Below, piece by piece: positions 36,001 to 44,447 of a stretch of DNA of 64,000 bases. Under the pieces are notes generated by a model. That model did no database searches and was not told where the DNA came from. It saw nothing but the letters and a program-made list of their open reading frames with translations. Origin of the DNA: Cheilinus undulatus (taxonomy: Eukaryota > Chordata > Actinopteri > Labriformes > Labridae); assembly GCF_018320785.1 (NCBI RefSeq), contig NC_054877.1, positions 32,200,151 to 32,264,150 on the forward strand, written 5' to 3'. The position numbers were made by a program, and so were the translations under genes. Position 1 is the stretch's first letter, and each line of letters starts with the position of its first letter.

Positions 36001-39000
36001 ACTACAAATGTGCATGCTCTGGTTTTTTTAGTGGTAAAACTTTTAAATATCTGTTTTGTAGTTATTGATGTACATTCATTTTTTGTGACGTGGCAAAAAA
36101 ACAATATTGCAAATAGATGTTGATTGAGCCTTGTCACTGTGTGTTGAGCCTGTCCCTCTGTGGTCTTGGTGGTTTTCAGCACTTTGCAATCCTCCTAAAG
36201 TACGTCATCCATGTTGCCATCCCTGATATCCCTGGCTGGGTAGCAGAAGAGATGGCCAAGCTAGAGTACCGACGAAGGGAAGCTTTCAAGGTATAGTTGT
36301 GCCATAGCTTGAAAGACCTTCGGCCAACGCAAAGCTTGCTGCTGGCTGCACTTTGTGCAAATTATATCATATTTCTCTACACATATCCCTCTGTATCCCC
36401 TAGTTTATTGGTTGTTTTGTCCAAATATAATACTAGAGCGGGGGTTTTCAAAGTGTGAGGCATGCTTAGTCTTTGAGGTGCCAGGAGAGGTGTGGCGAGG
36501 GAAAACAAATTGGAAAGAAAATTATCTACTAAGCTAATTTCTGCAGTGCATCGGTCAAATTTGAAATATTTTATGCAACTATGGGGATAGAAGACAGAAT
36601 CTGAAGTGAGCAAAACCAAGGTATGTTCATTTTGTTCCTACAAAATTAGAGATGATCATAAATATAAAGGTACTTTGGCAGTTATTTTATTGTTAGAATC
36701 TTTGATTAAAGTCCCTGTAAAGCAATAAAAAATCTGTATTTGAGGCTTGTTGTTTGAAAGGTTGTTATGAACCACCAGGCCAGATTTCAGTAATAATAAA
36801 CATATCTAAGTTTCTAAAATCAAGCTTCAAAATCATAAAAAACTTGGTAGTGATATCTGCTCTAGGATGGTGTGGGCGTGTCAGTTGAATGAGCTGAAGC
36901 CACACCCACTAACGCGAAATACGACCCTGAATGGAGGAACCATCTGTCTGCTATGCTGCTATGTTAAAACTCTCTTTTAAGCTACCAGTGAGATAATCAC
37001 ATTTATGTCATGACAGACAGTTTAGAACAAAAAAGTTTCAGTTTCATTTTCTTATCCTGTATTTAACTCTTCATATTTAACCTAGCATGTAGCTGGCTGT
37101 TCACTTTCAATGAAGGCAGTAATACCGGCTAACTACAGACTATTCTGAGATGAATTGTAGAGAATTTTATATCGTTGTAGTGTTTAGAGGGTGGAGTAAT
37201 TCCCCATAGCAGCTGATGACGTGGTGGATCCCCATATTTGCCCTGCCCAAATTAAACCAAGCCAGGAAAGAGGTGACCAATTTTTTTCTCAATCAAAAAT
37301 TTCAGTCACTCATAACTCTCAGTGTTTTCACATTTAGACAGTAACCTTAATCCATTGTAGAGCAAGCAATTCCTTATTTGTGTCCAACTGTTGTTTTTCA
37401 GACTTTATATAACTGGAGGTAAACTGCTTAAATTGGCCTTACTATGTAGGATTTAAGGTGGTCTGTTTTTTGGGTTGTTTTTTAATTTTACAGAGATTTG
37501 GACAAGAAATACTTTTTTTTAGAAAAAGACAGAGAAAAATAAGGACAAAAATCTTTTTTTTAAAAGTCTAAAGATAAGACAAAGAAATGTTTTTAAATGA
37601 TTTTTTAAAGATGCAAACATACGTCTTATAAAATTATTTGAAGTTAAAGCAAAAGTGTTTAATAATCAAGTTGTTTTAAAAATATAGAGAAAATATGATG
37701 TTTTTTTGAGGGGCCCTTCACTCTATCACACTTTGAAAACTCCTGCACTAGAGCACTCTTTCCTGACTGCCCATAAGAACCAACCATGTATGTGTGACTG
37801 TTTGTTTTTGTATCACATAAGTGGCACTCGTCTTGATGGTGTTTTAGCACATTAGTGAACACTAGAAAAAAGATCATATGGTTACCGCAGTGAGAAAAAC
37901 TCAGCATATTTAGTGTGAACAGCTTTTCTGTGAGAATTGACCGCAGGATAATAAGGCGGTACTTTGAAAAGTGAAGAGTAAAGATGAGCGGATGATACCA
38001 AAATTTTAACCTTGTTCTCACTCCTGTGTATCGCAGTTTTAATACAGTGTGACTGAGCTTTTATTTAAGGAAAAAAGTTACATGACTAATGATATCTGGA
38101 GCCTCAAATACTAGTTCTGCTTCTGAAATCACTTTTCTCAGTTTGGACAGGGTAGGAAATTTCACTTTAAAAATGTTAAAGTGACAGATAAGTTTGATGA
38201 TTTGAGAGAACTAAACTAAGACAGAAAGCAACTGAATTGTGTTTATTCTAATTTTCTATTTCTATTGTGTTTCTATTTTTTTATTCCTGTGCGCCATAAA
38301 TGTTGTAACCCCACTCTGAGAAGTTTTTATTTATCCTCTCTGACACTGACTATGAAGCAGTTACATTTCAAAACAATAATGTTTTAGATAAAAAGATTAT
38401 TAAGGTGGTTTAAGGTTGGAAAAGGTGACCTCTACATACAAATCAGTAACTAAAATACAAGTATGCTAAAGAAATGCACTTTCATGCAGGAAAAGAAATC
38501 TCCTCCAAAACTGATGAGAATAAGCAGGTGATACCCTGCTGGTGTTGTGGTCAGATGACTAGAAACTTGTTCCACTCAGCGATGTTTGATACCCTAAAAG
38601 GTCCACATTACATTTTACCCCATGTCAGTCTGTGCCCCACTCACCCCTATGTGATTTGGGACAAGCTGTTATTTTTAACTTCACCAGCTCAAATAGTTCC
38701 CCAATTAAACAGAAAGTAGGTTGTTGCCAAGCAACCCAAACATTTAACTGCACTCTACTCTGTCAGTGTCCATCGGAACCACAAATCATCTGCTTTGTAG
38801 TAAGAAAATGAAACCAGTGAAATCAGAGTCTGTTGTGTGATTTTGATGAATGAGAATAATTAATCCAGAAGAATACTCATAGCTGTTAATGTAAATTTAA
38901 AGTAGTCAGAGCACCATTCTTAGGTGGAGTAATAAGACTCAGTGATGTTCTCCTGTATCATCCCTCATGGAATGCCTCTCGTCCAATCAGATCGCTTGGC

Positions 39001-42000
39001 CAGAACTAAATGTATATTTCACATTAAACAACTCATGTGGTGTACACTGTAAAACCAAACAAGTTGAAACTGCTCCAAATTTTTTGTTGAAACTGATTAC
39101 ATCAGAGTTTTACGGAGCCTCTTAAGGGACATAGGAGAAAAAAATGGGAGAAAAAAAACTTTTTTTTAAACCGTTAGTGAGATCTTGCAAAAGTTGATTT
39201 AAATGATGTTGCAGCAACTACTTTGGGGTCAAACCAATCAAAACAGCGGAGGGCAAGCATCTGTGAGGGAGATTCAATGAATGTTACTTCGAAATTGGCC
39301 TAAAATTTAAAGAAATTCAAACCATGCTTAGTCGCAGGCATGCTTTTCTTCTCAGAGAAAGGCATTTGAAGGCATTTTGGGTGAAAGAGGACTCGCCGAG
39401 AAAACTTACTCGCATCAAGTGTATCTGGTCGAATTCATCAGCAACCAGTTGCAATCCTCTGGACAGCTGCACAGTACAGATGGGTGTGTGCCAAATGCAG
39501 AGAGCTAATATTACGTGTAAGTAAAGAAAACATACAAATGGGTTTGAAAGAGATGAATCCAGGACGGCGTTCATTAAGACAAGCGAGTCTTTTAAGTAGA
39601 CTGAACTACTTTGCAAAAGGAGCTCACTTCGTCTGGCACTTGGATTCATATGATAAACTGAAGCCATATGGAACATATATCAATAAGGGCATTGTTGGCT
39701 TTTTATAGAAGGTCAAATGGCTTAATGCCTACACAACATTTGGCACACACTCATCTGTACCCACACAGCTGTCCGGAGGATTACAACTGGTTGCTGATGA
39801 ATTCGACCAGGTCCACCAGATCTGAGTGTTACAACGAGAGTCCCCTTTCACCCAAAATGCCTTCACATGCATTTCTCTGAGGTGAGAAGCATGCCTGAGA
39901 CTAAGCATGGATTGAATTTCTTTAAATTTTAGGCCAATTTCGAACTTCAGTAAAGTTAGAAAGATATTCACAGATTTGACCTTTCTGCCATAATAACTCA
40001 GCAGAGGATCAACACATTTACAAAAACCCTCAATCACCGTACATACTATGGTATGATTTCAATCTACTTTTGCGAGATCTCACAAACTGTTTAAAAAAAA
40101 TTTTTACCCATTTTTTTTCATTTCCCTTAAAAAAAAATGTTTTTTTCTCCCTTAAATTTTTTTTTCTCCATGTCCCTTAAGGGGCTCCGTAGAGCTTTAC
40201 GTAGTGGAAATGGATTTTTTTGAGTAATCATTACTTGTACATTTATGTTGGGTTAAATTGACATGACTACAAGTTAAACTGAACTGTGAAAACTTTCCTA
40301 CACTTAAAAATTCTGTTTAAATCCAACTCAAAATAACATGCTAAAGTACTTTTCACAAAGCTATATGGTGTTCGTCCTCTGCAATTTTCCCTTATTTTTA
40401 TTTCATACTTCAATCTTTGTCCCAACAGGCGGGACTTCTCTACCTGAGTTAGTAATTTCACTTAAGGTGCAAAAGTGTCTCATGCCCAAAGACAATCTGG
40501 AAAAACTCTGCAGATTAAGGAATGACAACTGCCTGCTTACAGTGTACGACATCACTGGGAGTTATTAAAGTATGTATTACTTCACCTCATCTGATAATCC
40601 CACAGTAGACTTCTATTTAACTTGCTGCTTGATGAAGTCAACAAACAGATTAATATACAAAGAACAAAGTACCACAAACACAAACTAAGTAGCTGGAGAG
40701 CAGGAGAATGTTTGGGTTGCTTAGCAACAAGTCAATTTTAGAAAGGATGTAGAAGTAAATTATTTTTGGTTATAGAACTGTTGTATCGAAGCAATAGCCC
40801 CTGAATTTGAGTATTACATTTCTGGATATCTGCAATGCTGTGATGATCCTTGACACTTGACCTGACTATTATCTTCTCATGTGATTTTGCTCAAATAACA
40901 TCTCCATTTAATGCAGATTTTCTGAATAGTTTATACTGTTTCGCATGATAACATGCAGGCGTCTTTGACTTTAAATGCTCAAATGTAAAATTAAAACTAT
41001 TCATATCAGTCAGGAGTAGTTGTGCTTCAGCTCCTTATAAAGGGCTGCTATACTCTCTTCATCCACCAGATGTTGCTGTTTCCCCTATTTTTAAGCCCTT
41101 TAGCTGCAAGTCACATCAGGTGTGATTTTTATTTTCAATTTAAAAGAGATAAAGCCTTTCAAGGCTTAATCTGCCCATCAGTAGTAAATATGCTAAACAA
41201 GAGGGAACACAGTTATTCCTCAGGGTACGGTTAAAAGTGCAGATTTTTTCATACGTTTTTATTTTTGTATTGTTTTGACTGTTAAATTTCAGTTTATTTT
41301 TACTTAGTTTTATGCTGGCTTGTTAGTTTAGGTACGTTTTTATTAGTTTAATTTTTTTTTTTTTTTGCTATACTAATATTTGTCAGGAGTGAGAACCCTA
41401 AAACGAACAGAAAAAATATTGTGGTTTAAAACTCAAAACTGCATACGATTGTATAAAAGTCTTTCAAATATTAAAGGTGAAGTTTGACGTATGAAGAAAA
41501 AAAAACTGACTAAAGACAAGTAAGTGAAAAAGAAACTCCAGTAAGGAAGCCCCAGAAAAACCTTCATTCATGTAATTTATCAAAGACATTATCACTATAA
41601 TTTAATAACTGCCATTTTAGTCAGTTCGATTAATTAACAAAATACAGTTCCAGTCCTTGACTTCATTTATGTATTATCAGTTAATGAAATCCATTTTATA
41701 TTTTAAGAGTTCATGTAACTGTTGTGTACTTGTTAGCATTGCTATCACATTATTTTTTGCAATGGTTTATTCACTTTTCTTCCCTTTCCCTGCTTTTCTG
41801 TCTTTCGCTGTCTCTCTCCTCTTCTGTTTTTTTTCTTTCATTTTAACTTTTCTTCCCATTAAGAAACATGAACTTGAAGCCCAGCAGCACTTCCAGCAGC
41901 AGCTCAGACGCCGGCGTGAAGAGGAGGAGCTCCAGCGCCAGGCTGAGCTTCAGGCCGAGGCCCGCCAAGAGAGTGACTACCACAAAGCAGACTCGCATCA

Positions 42001-42526
42001 CCAGCACCATCATGACAAAACAACTGGGGGCAAACCGGGAGACAAGCCCAAGAGACCGAGCTCTTTGCTGGGAAACAACAATGTGATGAAGCTGAAGCAG
42101 ATCATCCCTCTGCAGGGGAAGTTTTCCTCTGGCACCTCCCGCTCTCCAGCTCAGTCCCCCACAGGAGGAGAGGCAAAGCTCCCGGGATTTCTCAAGTTCT
42201 TGAAGTCACCCGAGGTGAAAAAGGAGCCAGCAGTGGCTGCTGGAGCTTCGCCAGGGTCAACAGTGGCCACATCATCCCCCTCTGGGGGCCAGGAGAGATC
42301 CCAGTCCCCTAACAGGACATTTAGTCCTGGGAAGCTGTTCAGTTTCAGCAAATCAGAGGGGACAGTGGTGTGTGTAAACGGGACACAAGCAGGGAATCAG
42401 CCTGCTAACACTCAGAACAGCAGAGCTGAATTAAACACAAGCCAGGAGGAGTTACCCTCCAGTGAGTCAGATAAAGGAGAATCAAGACAATTGACTGATT
42501 CTGAAAACTCTGGCTCTAAGAGTTAG
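14822..42526 (+). CDS. ano8: Anoctamin-8 (TMEM16H), complete coding region in 18 exons
   Basis: Coding exons are 14822-15023, 18748-18858, 20751-20883, 23891-24029, 24172-24268, 24543-24659, 26550-26677, 27423-27584, 30216-30368, 30739-30865, 31123-31178, 31286-31360, 33288-33785, 35234-35404, 35516-35707, 35784-35915, 36180-36290 and 41864-42526. All junctions are GT/AG and join in frame to 1,088 residues; human ANO8, at about 1,230, is longer. A cytosolic N-domain (1-266) is followed by the TMEM16 membrane domain (267-868), interrupted by a long cytosolic loop (about 530-735). The tail (869-1088) starts as a charged coiled coil. Family knowledge: ANO8 resides in the ER and acts at ER-plasma-membrane contacts, organising Ca2+ signalling; channel or scramblase activity is unsettled. 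The start at 14822 has a CACCACC context and keeps [11 protein letters not shown] in frame with the human N-terminus. Confidence 0.96.
15752..16452 (+). repeat. TAGC/TAGCTA-core element with about 60-bp terminal inverted repeats (copy A)
   Basis: The left end (15752-15818, GCTGCAGACAGTGGCTCTCA to CATCTGTCAG) is the imperfect inverse of the right end (16390-16452, AACAGAGACGGTGTCTCAC to GATGGTCAGC). Between them come ggaacacatgct, an AGGATAAGGGTTAA stretch, and a core of tandem-like TAGCTATGTAGCTAA words (about 15955-16180). After the core come GGGTTAGACCTATGACC and TTTATTTCTGAAATGTTG. The inverted ends indicate a transposon-like unit with no coding capacity. It lies in ano8 intron 1. Confidence 0.65.
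16968..17580 (+). repeat. TAGC/TAGCTA-core element, copy B, truncated at its right end
   Basis: It repeats the landmarks of copy A in the same order: GCAGACTGTAGCTCACAGACG, CCGTATCTGTCAGAA, TACATGCTAAAGCC, TTAGGGTAAGGGTTAAGG and then GACCTGCAAAA. The AGCTA-rich core (17220-17400) follows, then TTCTAAAACTGG, TTTGACCTCTGACC and TTTATGAAATGTTGC. The right inverted end is replaced by poly-T and AAATAAATAAAG-like sequence at about 17560-17600. Confidence 0.65.
18748..18858 (+). CDS. ano8: ano8 coding exon 2
   Basis: Encodes residues 68-104, including [20 protein letters not shown] and CDILMTFP, the ANO8 dimerisation/N-domain start. The acceptor is ccctctag at 18740-18747 and the donor gtacgg at 18859. 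Confidence 0.95.
19442..19469 (+). repeat. (ATTG)n tetranucleotide microsatellite
   Basis: About six and a half tandem ATTG units in ano8 intron 2. Confidence 0.85.
19695..20075. repeat. Degenerate ATACA-type satellite tract
   Basis: About 380 bases dominated by five-base words such as ATACA, GTACA and ATACG in near-register (for example acaataccatacaatacat near 19887). Overlapping open frames on both strands, full of Tyr/Ile/Thr/Asn, follow from this composition and are not genes. Confidence 0.75.
20090..20400. repeat. hAT-like repeat fragment (family of 29,063)
   Basis: Shares CCTTGGAGCCCCCCC, agaaaaagtga, TTGTTTCACTGATAAA and the following CCT.AAAAGGC with 29,085-29,240. It starts cagtgtgtccca, like other hAT ends. 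It is non-coding. Confidence 0.55.
20751..20883 (+). CDS. ano8: ano8 coding exon 3
   Basis: Encodes residues 105-149, with [18 protein letters not shown] and [10 protein letters not shown]. The acceptor is ctgtgcag and the donor gtaaga at 20884. It ends after two bases of an Asn codon completed in exon 4. Confidence 0.95.
21360..21870. repeat. AAATTCC-rich degenerate repeat tract
   Basis: About a dozen caaattccc-like words at irregular 10-70 base spacing on the plus strand, separated by A-runs. The asymmetry, with C and A on one strand, gives long artefactual open frames on both strands. It lies in ano8 intron 3. Confidence 0.65.
22270..22392. repeat. hAT-like terminal fragment
   Basis: It ends gcgactaatcgttgcagccct (22370-22390), the reverse of the AGGGCTGCAACGATTAGT end widely seen on hAT-type elements, with an inner GACTAATCATTCGTCGAC. 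The matching left end was not located with confidence. Confidence 0.45.
23891..24029 (+). CDS. ano8: ano8 coding exon 4
   Basis: Encodes residues 149-195, with [34 protein letters not shown] and [10 protein letters not shown]. The acceptor is tgcccctcag and the donor gtgaga at 24030. Confidence 0.95.
24172..24268 (+). CDS. ano8: ano8 coding exon 5
   Basis: Encodes residues 196-227, with [19 protein letters not shown] and HFLEGQPI. Only 142 bases of intron precede it. The donor is gtatgc at 24269. Confidence 0.95.
24543..24659 (+). CDS. ano8: ano8 coding exon 6
   Basis: Encodes residues 228-266, with [20 protein letters not shown] and [12 protein letters not shown], the end of the cytosolic N-domain. 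The donor is gtgaga at 24660. Confidence 0.95.
24748..26126 (+). mobile_element. Tc1-like DNA transposon relic in ano8 intron 6
   Basis: The ends are inverted copies: GTTTTAATCTTGATGATTAC and TATCTCAAAATAT on the left (24870-24945), with the reverse at 26075-26115. The interior carries a broken transposase in plus orientation. A frame through 25690-25970 reads [19 protein letters not shown], a stop, and then [20 protein letters not shown]. These are the late catalytic-core landmarks (SPDLNPIENxWG type) of DD34E Tc1 transposases. Internal stops make it non-functional. Confidence 0.85.
26145..26420 (-). repeat. RTE-like interspersed repeat fragment with (TTTG)n
   Basis: It reads GGGGTTATGTAAAGGGTTCCG, then about six TTTG units (26173-26198). 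ACAAGATAACTTGAGAACGG and a GGTGATGATCCG block follow. The order, TTTG tract next to a GGTTATGT end, resembles the reverse of the 3' tails at 11.9 and 29.6 kb. It is likely a related 3'-end family in the opposite orientation. Confidence 0.5.
26550..26677 (+). CDS. ano8: ano8 coding exon 7 (first membrane helix)
   Basis: Encodes residues 267-309. [20 protein letters not shown] opens the TMEM16 membrane domain and is followed by a hydrophobic stretch to AEADQ. The acceptor is tttctag and the donor gtactc at 26678. Confidence 0.95.
27423..27584 (+). CDS. ano8: ano8 coding exon 8 (second membrane helix)
   Basis: Encodes residues 310-363, with [19 protein letters not shown], the basic [17 protein letters not shown] motif and EEPRPQFR. 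The donor is gtgaga at 27585. Confidence 0.95.
28102..28174 (+). tRNA. tRNA-Lys (anticodon CTT)
   Basis: A 73-base gene with a complete cloverleaf. The acceptor stem GCCCGGC pairs with GTTGGGC (two G-U pairs) and the discriminator base is G. The D stem is GCTC/GAGC, the anticodon stem TGAGA/TCTCA and the T stem GTGGG/CCCAC with loop TTCGAGC. The anticodon CTT is at 28135-28137. A-box and B-box promoter sequences are intact, no intron is present, and a TTTT terminator starts about 7 bases past the end. It looks functional. It sits alone inside ano8 intron 8, in the same orientation as ano8. No SINE body or A-rich tail follows it. Confidence 0.96.
28855..29045. repeat. Interspersed repeat related to 62,285-62,560
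   Basis: Shared landmarks in the same order include aactt..aggcatgt and ggaggattgacacaac. These are followed by CTGGAT.TCCTTG, attatca.g.gcatgg and a final TGTTGA. It is non-coding. Confidence 0.55.
29063..29260. repeat. hAT-like repeat fragment with poly-C tract
   Basis: It starts cagtgtttcctaaccattt, continues CCTTGGAGCCCCCCC and includes a run of about 16 C near 29123-29139. It shares TTGTTTCACTGATAAA with the copy at 20,090. The open frames across it are composition artefacts. Confidence 0.55.
29385..29641. repeat. RTE-like/SINE-like interspersed repeat, copy 2
   Basis: Shorter sister of 11,426-11,895. The same start, the same CCGCCATAAGCCCTATCTCCC block and the same ATAACCTCCTTGGCG end are present, without the extra internal stretch. 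Confidence 0.65.
30216..30368 (+). CDS. ano8: ano8 coding exon 9 (third membrane helix)
   Basis: Encodes residues 364-414, with [20 protein letters not shown] and then the hydrophobic [18 protein letters not shown]. The acceptor is tctgcag and the donor gtttga at 30369. Confidence 0.95.
30739..30865 (+). CDS. ano8: ano8 coding exon 10 (fourth membrane helix)
   Basis: Encodes residues 415-456, with [20 protein letters not shown] and IAYWLNDM. The donor is gtaaga at 30866. Confidence 0.95.
31123..31178 (+). CDS. ano8: ano8 coding exon 11
   Basis: A 56-base exon encoding residues 457-475, [19 protein letters not shown]. The donor is gtgagt at 31179 and the following intron is only 107 bases. 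Confidence 0.94.
31286..31360 (+). CDS. ano8: ano8 coding exon 12 (fifth membrane helix)
   Basis: Encodes residues 476-500, with [19 protein letters not shown] and the conserved MERLKE. The acceptor is tttcacag and the donor gtgaca at 31361. Confidence 0.95.
31675..32150 (+). mobile_element. Tc1-like transposon, 5' portion of another lineage
   Basis: It begins near TTTTGTTAGGTACACCT, a Tc1-like end. Next come GGTGATTTAAGTGACTTTGAA, ATTTCAGTAACTGCT and AGAGGTCAAAGGAGAATGG. These correspond to the helix-turn-helix N-terminus of a fish Tc1-like transposase, with several frame breaks. The catalytic half is missing. It lies in ano8 intron 12. Confidence 0.75.
33288..33785 (+). CDS. ano8: ano8 coding exon 13 (sixth helix and long cytosolic loop)
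   Basis: Encodes residues 501-666. It starts [20 protein letters not shown], the sixth helix, and then carries a long polar loop with [11 protein letters not shown]. The loop also holds a C-terminal acidic, Ser-rich stretch ([17 protein letters not shown]). Mammalian ANO8 has a much longer poly-Glu segment in this loop, which is absent here. The donor is gtatgt at 33786. Confidence 0.95.
33922..33960 (+). repeat. (ATC)n trinucleotide microsatellite
   Basis: An imperfect CATCATCAT run with one CAACAT and one TTATCATC interruption. Confidence 0.8.
35234..35404 (+). CDS. ano8: ano8 coding exon 14 (loop end)
   Basis: Encodes residues 667-723, with the conserved SWIDPPEEP and [14 protein letters not shown]. 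The acceptor is a tandem tttagcag: use of the upstream AG would add one Gln (CAG, 35231-35233). The donor is gtgagt at 35405. Confidence 0.93.
35516..35707 (+). CDS. ano8: ano8 coding exon 15 (core helices)
   Basis: Encodes residues 724-787, with [37 protein letters not shown] and [16 protein letters not shown]. This is the most conserved TMEM16 block. Its acidic residues (DxxE of DYQE, ExxxD of EIRSD) align with Ca2+-coordinating positions of TMEM16A (inference). Confidence 0.96.
35784..35915 (+). CDS. ano8: ano8 coding exon 16 (membrane helix)
   Basis: Encodes residues 788-831, with [30 protein letters not shown] and IISIVLLE. Only 76 bases of intron precede it. The donor is gtatga at 35916. 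Confidence 0.95.
36180..36290 (+). CDS. ano8: ano8 coding exon 17 (last membrane helix)
   Basis: Encodes residues 832-868, with [20 protein letters not shown] and [17 protein letters not shown]. The donor is gtatag at 36291 and opens the 5.57-kb intron 17. Confidence 0.95.
36439..37745. mobile_element. hAT-type element in ano8 intron 17
   Basis: The left end CGGGGGTTTTCAAAGTGTGAG (36439) and the right end CACTTTGAAAACTCCTG (37729-37745) are inverted copies. They are flanked by tactagag (36431-36438) and cactagag (37746-37753), a 7/8 target duplication. The A-rich interior has no usable transposase frame. A different-looking block (about 36700-37450, with AAAGTCCCTGTAAAGC near 36710) may be a later insertion. 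Confidence 0.75.
39107..40195 (+). mobile_element. Foldback element: inverted duplication of an integrase-type transposase 5' region
   Basis: The arms at about 39107-39500 and 39735-40195 are inverted copies, from TACGGAGCCTCTTAAGGGAC outside to CAACCAGTTGCAATCCTCTG inside. They flank a unique centre of about 230 bp. The plus-strand left arm and centre read as a broken transposase. [17 protein letters not shown] and [15 protein letters not shown] are followed after a frame shift by [16 protein letters not shown]. The open frame 39484-39708 ends [20 protein letters not shown], resembling the start of an rve-like integrase core with its first catalytic Asp. The right arm is the N-terminal part again, reversed. 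Stops and frameshifts make it inactive. Confidence 0.65.
41864..42526 (+). CDS. ano8: ano8 coding exon 18 (cytosolic C-terminal tail)
   Basis: Encodes residues 869-1088 and stop TAG at 42524. It starts [20 protein letters not shown], a charged coiled coil, then a His-rich HHQHHHDK and conserved short motifs [26 protein letters not shown] and [10 protein letters not shown] Ser/Pro/Asn-rich end follows. The acceptor is tcccattaag. The frame stays open upstream into the intron (to 41657) by chance. Confidence 0.94.
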   Translation, partial: KHELEAQQHFQQQLRRRREEEELQRQAELQAEARQESDYHKADSHHQHHHDKTTGGKPGDKPKRPSSLLGNNNVMKLKQIIPLQGKFSSGTSRSPAQSPTGGEAKLPGFLKFLKSPEVKKEPAVAAGASPGSTVATSSPSGGQERSQSPNRTFSPGKLFSFSKSEGTVVCVNGTQAGNQPANTQNSRAELNTSQEELPSSESDKGESRQLTDSENSGSKS

Positions 42527-43500
42527 TAAATATTCAAGGATACCAATGTAATATTATGAACTGGGAGCAATGTAAACAGACTGTAACACCTGCACTGTAG
42601 GAGAACACATTAGGGACCACATGTAAGGTCAGCGAGCGTTAGACTTTCACTCTTGATGCAACTTACTCTGCACAAAGTATTCTACTGTATCTACTAATAC
42701 TTGATTATCCAGCTTCCATGTAAAAATATGTACAGTACGTGTTACTCTGTGAACGGGGTTTGATTATAAGGAGAATACTGCATGACTGCCTGGTTTTTAA
42801 CAGCACTACATAAACATGTAAAGGATTGTTTTCATAAATCCAGGACTTTAGCATCAGTGGCCCAATCCCAAACTCCACCTTAACGCCTAAGCAACGATGG
42901 TGTCAATGAGCAAGTTTGAATGAGTGAATCTGTTACAGCTTGAGACTGTATCAATAAGCAAATACACATGAGGGGTGGTGTTATATTTGATATTAACACT
43001 GCTGTGATTTAGGTGTAGGCACAAGGCCGCAGGAGGAGAGCAGAAGATACTCACAGCAGTGCTGATAGTCAGTACATCTCGACCTTACATGCGATGTTGC
43101 TCTGGTAGAACGGTTAAATGACCAAATTGTGGATGAAAACCAATTCAGCTAGTTCCACATCCCAGCTGATACTTCATTGATTGCAGCTTTATTTTAAACT
43201 CATAGGCTAAGCTATTGTGGTGTGCGTTTCATTGTTTTACTTCTGCAGTTTCTATAAGTAACCCAAACTTTTTCCTTCACTCTTGCTTCTTATTTATATC
43301 CATAGCAGAGAAGCTACTTAGTTTTATCTAAATTTATCAGTATGACTTAAATAATCCTCCTGCATTAATCAGGACAAACTTCATCTGCTGTGATGTTAAT
43401 TCATTATATTCAAGACATTTGAGAAAGGCAGAGTAATTGTGAAAAGTTTCAGTGATGATAATCAGGTCCATAATTAATGCATACACTTTTGAAATTGTGA
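42527..43500 (+). other. ano8: ano8 3'UTR, end not determined
   Basis: Non-repetitive sequence follows the stop codon for about 1 kb before the first recognisable repeat. No clear AATAAA was found in this interval, so the cleavage site could not be placed. Confidence 0.4.
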
Positions 43501-43917
43501 TGCCTAATTTTCAACACACTTTAGTAAAAGCAACGTCTCTCGGCAGGCACAGTGACGTTAAAACAAAGTCCATTACTGTCCTTAAACTCAAATTCACAGA
43601 CAGCTCTGTGGAGAGGTCAAAGGTCATCTACACTTTCAGGTGTCAAATATTTCACTTTTACATCATTCCCTCACTTTACTTTTCAGTCCATAACAAATTA
43701 TTTTTCTGTAGGTAATATCATACTCTTTGAACTACCCAAGTTCCTTAATTTCTTTTAAAATAATACTTTCTGTGTCCAAACAGGAAGTAAATTACCCTTA
43801 GTTTAAGACAGTTTAAATGCAAAATGGTGGCATTTCAAAAGGGAAGACTAATCGCGATTAACTACTTAAATTTAAACAGGAATCATGATTAAAAGTAACA
43901 ATTATTTGACAGCCCTG
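43500..43917 (+). repeat. hAT-like repeat, copy 1 of a direct pair
   Basis: Shares an ordered series with 44,560-45,000: ACACA/GCACATTTT, AACGTCTC, CACAGACAGCT.TGTGGA, TTTTTCTGTAGGT-like, CAAACAGGAAGT and GCAAAATGGTGG. Both copies end in AATCATGATTAA...GCCCT. The GATTAATC-type end is common on fish hAT-like elements. Confidence 0.6.
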
Positions 43918-44447
43918 GTTGAAACTAAACGCTGTTTGAAAATTAGTAATAGGACTTACTTTGATGTCATCACACACTGTCAGGAAACAAGATGCGGCAT
44001 TTGTGTGGAAAAGTCCAACTCCAGAGTGCATTTAGTACCGGTTTTTATATTTTAACTTGTGCTGTCAATCACAGGGATGAAAAATGTGATTAAAAATATA
44101 TGCTGATTATTTGCACTGTGATGCCATCACACAACTGGGTAAAGTAGTTTTGTAACTTCAATTGGAATACATGTAAAATAACTTTCTGTGTTCTTTTCTT
44201 TTCTTTCTTTTTTTTTTTTTTTTAAATAATTTTATGGATAAAATTCAGATTTATTCCATCCTTGATTGACTGATAGCAGACTATCTGTCCTTGAGCTCAA
44301 CCTCTTCTGTTTCAAACTCTAGTAGAAAATTTGGAGGGCCATTTTTTTGAGTTACTGTTATCTTTTTAAGTAATGAAATCCTTCTCATATTATTGACATT
44401 TGCAGTTAGTTACTTACAAAACAGAATTAATCAGGGTTTTTTTTTTC

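Noticed and set aside
39317-40037. Minus-strand open frames across the foldback element
   Set aside because: The meaningful reading is the plus-strand transposase relic. The right-arm minus-strand frame is the inverted copy of the same N-terminal region, not a separate gene.
41657-41863. Upstream extension of the exon 18 open frame, with hydrophobic N-terminus
   Set aside because: It runs back through the pyrimidine-rich splice acceptor region. Homology to ANO8 begins exactly after the AG at 41863 and joins in frame to exon 17.
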